Source of the DNA: an uncultured Erysipelotrichaceae bacterium
Lineage (GTDB): Bacteria; Bacillota_I; Bacilli_A; RFN20; CAG-826
NCBI GenBank assembly: GCA_902793515.1
Contig: CADBDO010000038.1
Coordinates: forward strand, 1 to 7,186
Direction of reading: 5' to 3'
Length of the DNA stretch: 7,186 bases
Shown: positions 5,449 to 7,186 of the stretch, piece after piece
Numbering within the stretch: the first letter of the stretch is position 1
Layout: every line of letters starts with the position of its first letter
The notes under the pieces: model-generated
The model's input: only the letters and a program-made list of their open reading frames with translations
Told to the model about the DNA's origin: nothing
Databases searched by the model: none
Position numbers and translations under genes: made by a program

Positions 5449-5475
5449 AAAAAAAGCCGACCATTTCTGGTCGGC
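5449..5475 (-). terminator. Rho-independent terminator of the lipoprotein gene
   Basis: GCCGACCA and TGGTCGGC form a perfect 8-bp stem around a four-base loop (GAAA on the minus strand, a GNRA-type tetraloop). A run of seven T follows on the minus strand (complement of 5449-5455). The stem lies about 19 bases after the lipoprotein stop codon. Confidence 0.93.
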
Positions 5476-5494
5476 CTAGGAATTTTGATGAATA

Positions 5495-7105
5495 TTACCA
5501 GCCTTCTTCAACGTAGTGGCAGATGAAGAGTTCAACGTAGCCAAGGTAGTTGCCGTTGTCGTCATAGGCGACAGTAGCTACAGCAACGGCGGTTTCCGTT
5601 TCGTATGAGTATGGGTCTGATGATTCGACGACCATCCTGTAGTCTTCATTGTTAGTGTTATACGTGTAGCCGGCTTTGCCAAGTTGGGTATTGATGTAGT
5701 TGGCGGCGGCAATGGCTTCAGCCTCGGTTGGGTAATAGAGATTGATAAAACCGTAGAAGTCAACCTCCCAGCCATAGTAGTAATAGTAGAGGTCGTAAGC
5801 ATCTTCGGTCAAATCCTCAACGGAAGCGCCGGTGCAGTTGTCATAAGACAAATCTGGGAAATACTGGGTTCCATCGGTAAGAGTCAAAGAAGCAAGCTGG
5901 TTGGCTAACTGAGCGGTAGTGATCTTAAGAGGCTCTTGCTTAGAATAGGCTTTGATGATGAATTGTCCGTTCGGATAGTAGACAGCAGCGCTTGGATCGT
6001 TTTGCCAGGTGAATAAGACATATTCCATGACAGGGCCAACGCTTGTGGTGGCGGCGACCAAGGTCTTTTCATAGCAGTAGACGCCTTTGGTTAAATCTGT
6101 TTTATCGTCATTCTGGGCGAATCCCGCAGCGGCGAGCTGGTTTTTATAGGAGTTGACGAGGTTGCCACATCCTAAGTCTTCAAAGTAGAAACCATTTTCG
6201 AAAACGTTCTCGTTGATGGCGTAAGAGGCGCCGGTTGGGAATGGAAGAGTGAACTGTTGGTGAATATAGTTTGTGAAGTAAGTAGTTTCGTTTTGGGACC
6301 AACCGGTTTTGGTAGAGATGCCAGGATTGGTGATCAAGAGTTCGAAATCAAGATCAAAGGTGCTGCCGATTTTAGAGATTTTGAGACCTTCCAGCGTTTG
6401 GTTTGGATAGTTCTTGGTGTCCGTTGAACCTTTAAGTTCAAGAGACATGTTGGTAAGCGCTGAGCCATCATCGTTAATATTGAAACTGACTTTCTTAGTA
6501 GCATAGATGTTGGCGGCGGAAGCGCCTCCTAAAACAGCAAGCATTGTGCTGCAGAAGGTCGCATCATCGGTGCTGAAAGTGTGGGTTCTGGAAGATTCGG
6601 TGAAGGTGACGGTTTTGGCCGCTTTTCCCAAATCCGTGGTGGTGTATTGAACATCACCGAGATCAAGCTGAGTATTTGGGGTAAGGATGCCGGCAAAATA
6701 GTATTCTTGGCTATCGCTATCGTAGGCGACGCTGAAGATACCATAGTTTGGGACGACGGCGATGCCAGAGCTTTCGGAATCGGTATCAGAGGCTGGGACT
6801 TCATTCCACATGCCTTTGCTTTCACCATAGAATTCGGTGATGTAGCCGCTGTATTCGATGGTGGATGATTTGCCTTCGGCCATCAAAGCAAAGAGATCTT
6901 TGACCTTTTGCTCGTTGGTTCTGATATCAACCGAGATTTCTGGCTCGGAGGTGAGACCAGGTTCGCCTGACGCTTCATTCGAGTCGCCAGATTGCTGTGA
7001 GGTTTCGTTTTCTTTTCCGCTTTGCTGAGGTTGCTTGTCATCGTTGCAAGAAGTAAGGATGAGCGAGCTAGCGAGAAGAGCGAGTAACAAATTGTTTTTC
7101 TTCAT
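5495..7105 (-). CDS. Predicted surface lipoprotein with two similar C-terminal modules
   Basis: The 536-residue product begins with a lipoprotein signal: two Lys, a hydrophobic core (LLLALLASSLIL) and the lipobox L17-T18-S19-C20. After cleavage, Cys20 would be lipidated and the protein anchored on the outer face of the membrane. A polar Gln/Ser/Gly/Glu-rich tether (21-60) leads to a beta-rich region (about 80-260) that I do not recognise. The second half holds two look-alike segments, 316-388 and 467-531, each with a helix ending in QL..AG(F/Y), a Tyr/Glu strand pair, then Y..NG or DDNG and a final strand; they may be degenerate duplicates. A tyrosine cluster (YDLYYYYYGW, 437-446) lies between them. 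The start at 7105 has AAAGGAG five bases upstream; an in-frame ATG 11 codons earlier does not. The gene is a single unit with its own promoter candidate and terminator. Ligand and role are unknown. Confidence 0.88.
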   Translation of the reverse strand: MKKNNLLLALLASSLILTSCNDDKQPQQSGKENETSQQSGDSNEASGEPGLTSEPEISVDIRTNEQKVKDLFALMAEGKSSTIEYSGYITEFYGESKGMWNEVPASDTDSESSGIAVVPNYGIFSVAYDSDSQEYYFAGILTPNTQLDLGDVQYTTTDLGKAAKTVTFTESSRTHTFSTDDATFCSTMLAVLGGASAANIYATKKVSFNINDDGSALTNMSLELKGSTDTKNYPNQTLEGLKISKIGSTFDLDFELLITNPGISTKTGWSQNETTYFTNYIHQQFTLPFPTGASYAINENVFENGFYFEDLGCGNLVNSYKNQLAAAGFAQNDDKTDLTKGVYCYEKTLVAATTSVGPVMEYVLFTWQNDPSAAVYYPNGQFIIKAYSKQEPLKITTAQLANQLASLTLTDGTQYFPDLSYDNCTGASVEDLTEDAYDLYYYYYGWEVDFYGFINLYYPTEAEAIAAANYINTQLGKAGYTYNTNNEDYRMVVESSDPYSYETETAVAVATVAYDDNGNYLGYVELFICHYVEEGW

Positions 7106-7117
7106 ACGTGCTCCTTT

Positions 7118-7132
7118 CATGGCTAAGCCATG
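7118..7132. repeat. Inverted repeat in the lipoprotein-gene leader
   Basis: CATGGC-TAA-GCCATG is a 6-bp perfect stem with a three-base loop directly next to the AAAGGAG ribosome binding site (complement of 7111-7117). In the mRNA it would fold immediately before the site and could influence ribosome access or mRNA stability; it could also be a protein-binding palindrome. It is why an in-frame ATG occurs upstream of the true start. Confidence 0.5.
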
Positions 7133-7144
7133 GAACATGCAAGT

Positions 7145-7172
7145 ATTTTATAGGCGAAAGAGGAATATTCAA
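7145..7172 (-). promoter_or_regulatory. Candidate promoter of the lipoprotein gene
   Basis: On the minus strand TTGAAT (complement of 7167-7172; 4 of 6 against TTGACA) and TAAAAT (complement of 7145-7150; 5 of 6 against TATAAT) are 16 bases apart. Transcription would begin near 7137, giving a leader of about 32 bases that contains the hairpin and the ribosome binding site. This is the best promoter match in the window. Confidence 0.5.
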
Positions 7173-7186
7173 TATTTAATTTCGCG

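Larger units (their letters stand above)
5186..5494. other. 309-base intergenic region between hpt and the lipoprotein gene
   Basis: No credible coding region is present. From the hpt side it holds the hpt ribosome binding site (AAAGGA, complement of 5196-5201), AT-rich candidate promoter DNA with a cre-like palindrome at 5242-5255, an A/T-rich stretch (5260-5320), a GC-rich segment able to fold into hairpins (5321-5445) and the lipoprotein-gene terminator (5449-5475). Confidence 0.8.

Noticed and set aside
5186..5449. Purine, PRPP, ZTP or other known riboswitch ahead of hpt
   Set aside because: I compared the sequence on the hpt strand with the conserved core strings I remember for these classes and found none; a covariance search would be needed to be certain.
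7106..7138. ATG at 7138 as the start of the lipoprotein
   Set aside because: The extra 11 residues span a hairpin and the AAAGGAG site, and a lipoprotein signal begins exactly at the ATG at 7105.
1..7186. Mycoplasma-type code with TGA as tryptophan
   Set aside because: All genes read through without in-frame TGA, use TGG for Trp and end in TAA or TAG at sensible positions next to terminators or the next gene. No evidence for recoding, although no TGA stop is seen either.
1..7186. tRNA, rRNA, insertion sequence or phage elements
   Set aside because: No cloverleaf-like sequence, transposase or integrase frame, terminal repeats or target duplications were found.

Overview
The window looks like chromosomal DNA from a low-to-moderate GC Gram-positive-type bacterium (Firmicutes, perhaps a gut Bacilli or Mollicutes-related lineage). 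The evidence is strong GGAGG-type ribosome binding sites, a lipoprotein with a Gram-positive-style lipobox, rho-independent terminators with T tracts, and operator sequences that fit the Bacillus catabolite-responsive element (cre) consensus. The lineage call is an inference. All six visible stops are TAA or TAG, and tryptophan is encoded by TGG, so nothing points to a recoded TGA.

Left part (1-3760, all minus strand, transcribed right to left): a probable four-gene operon. The order of transcription is a membrane protein with three transmembrane segments and a long Gly/Ser/Pro-rich extracytoplasmic tail (2069-3718), a MoxR-type AAA+ ATPase (980-1969), a DUF58 protein with a von Willebrand A (VWA)-like fold (99-974), and the first 31 codons of a BatA-like membrane protein (1-95, running off the window). 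MoxR, DUF58 and BatA-like proteins form a known gene constellation. The ATPase is thought to act as a chaperone on partner complexes, with the VWA proteins as metal-dependent adaptors. The first gene resembles DUF4175-type proteins in layout and probably carries the part that reaches outside the cell.

Middle (3719-4591): a divergent intergenic region holds a perfect 14/14 match to the cre consensus, a second 13/14 match inside a triple TTTTCAG repeat, and weak promoters. To its right is a plus-strand gene for a 162-residue cytoplasmic protein that I do not recognise (3983-4471), ending in a clear terminator. A second, bidirectional-looking hairpin serves the convergent gene on the other side.

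Right part (4592-7186, minus strand): hypoxanthine phosphoribosyltransferase (4592-5185) for purine salvage, then a 309-base gap with a cre-like site, an unexplained GC-rich foldable segment and a perfect terminator. Last is a 536-residue predicted lipoprotein (5495-7105) with two similar C-terminal modules and its own candidate promoter at the right edge. The two right-hand genes appear to be separate transcription units. The recurrence of cre-like sites in two of the three regulatory regions suggests LacI/CcpA-family control of much of this window.
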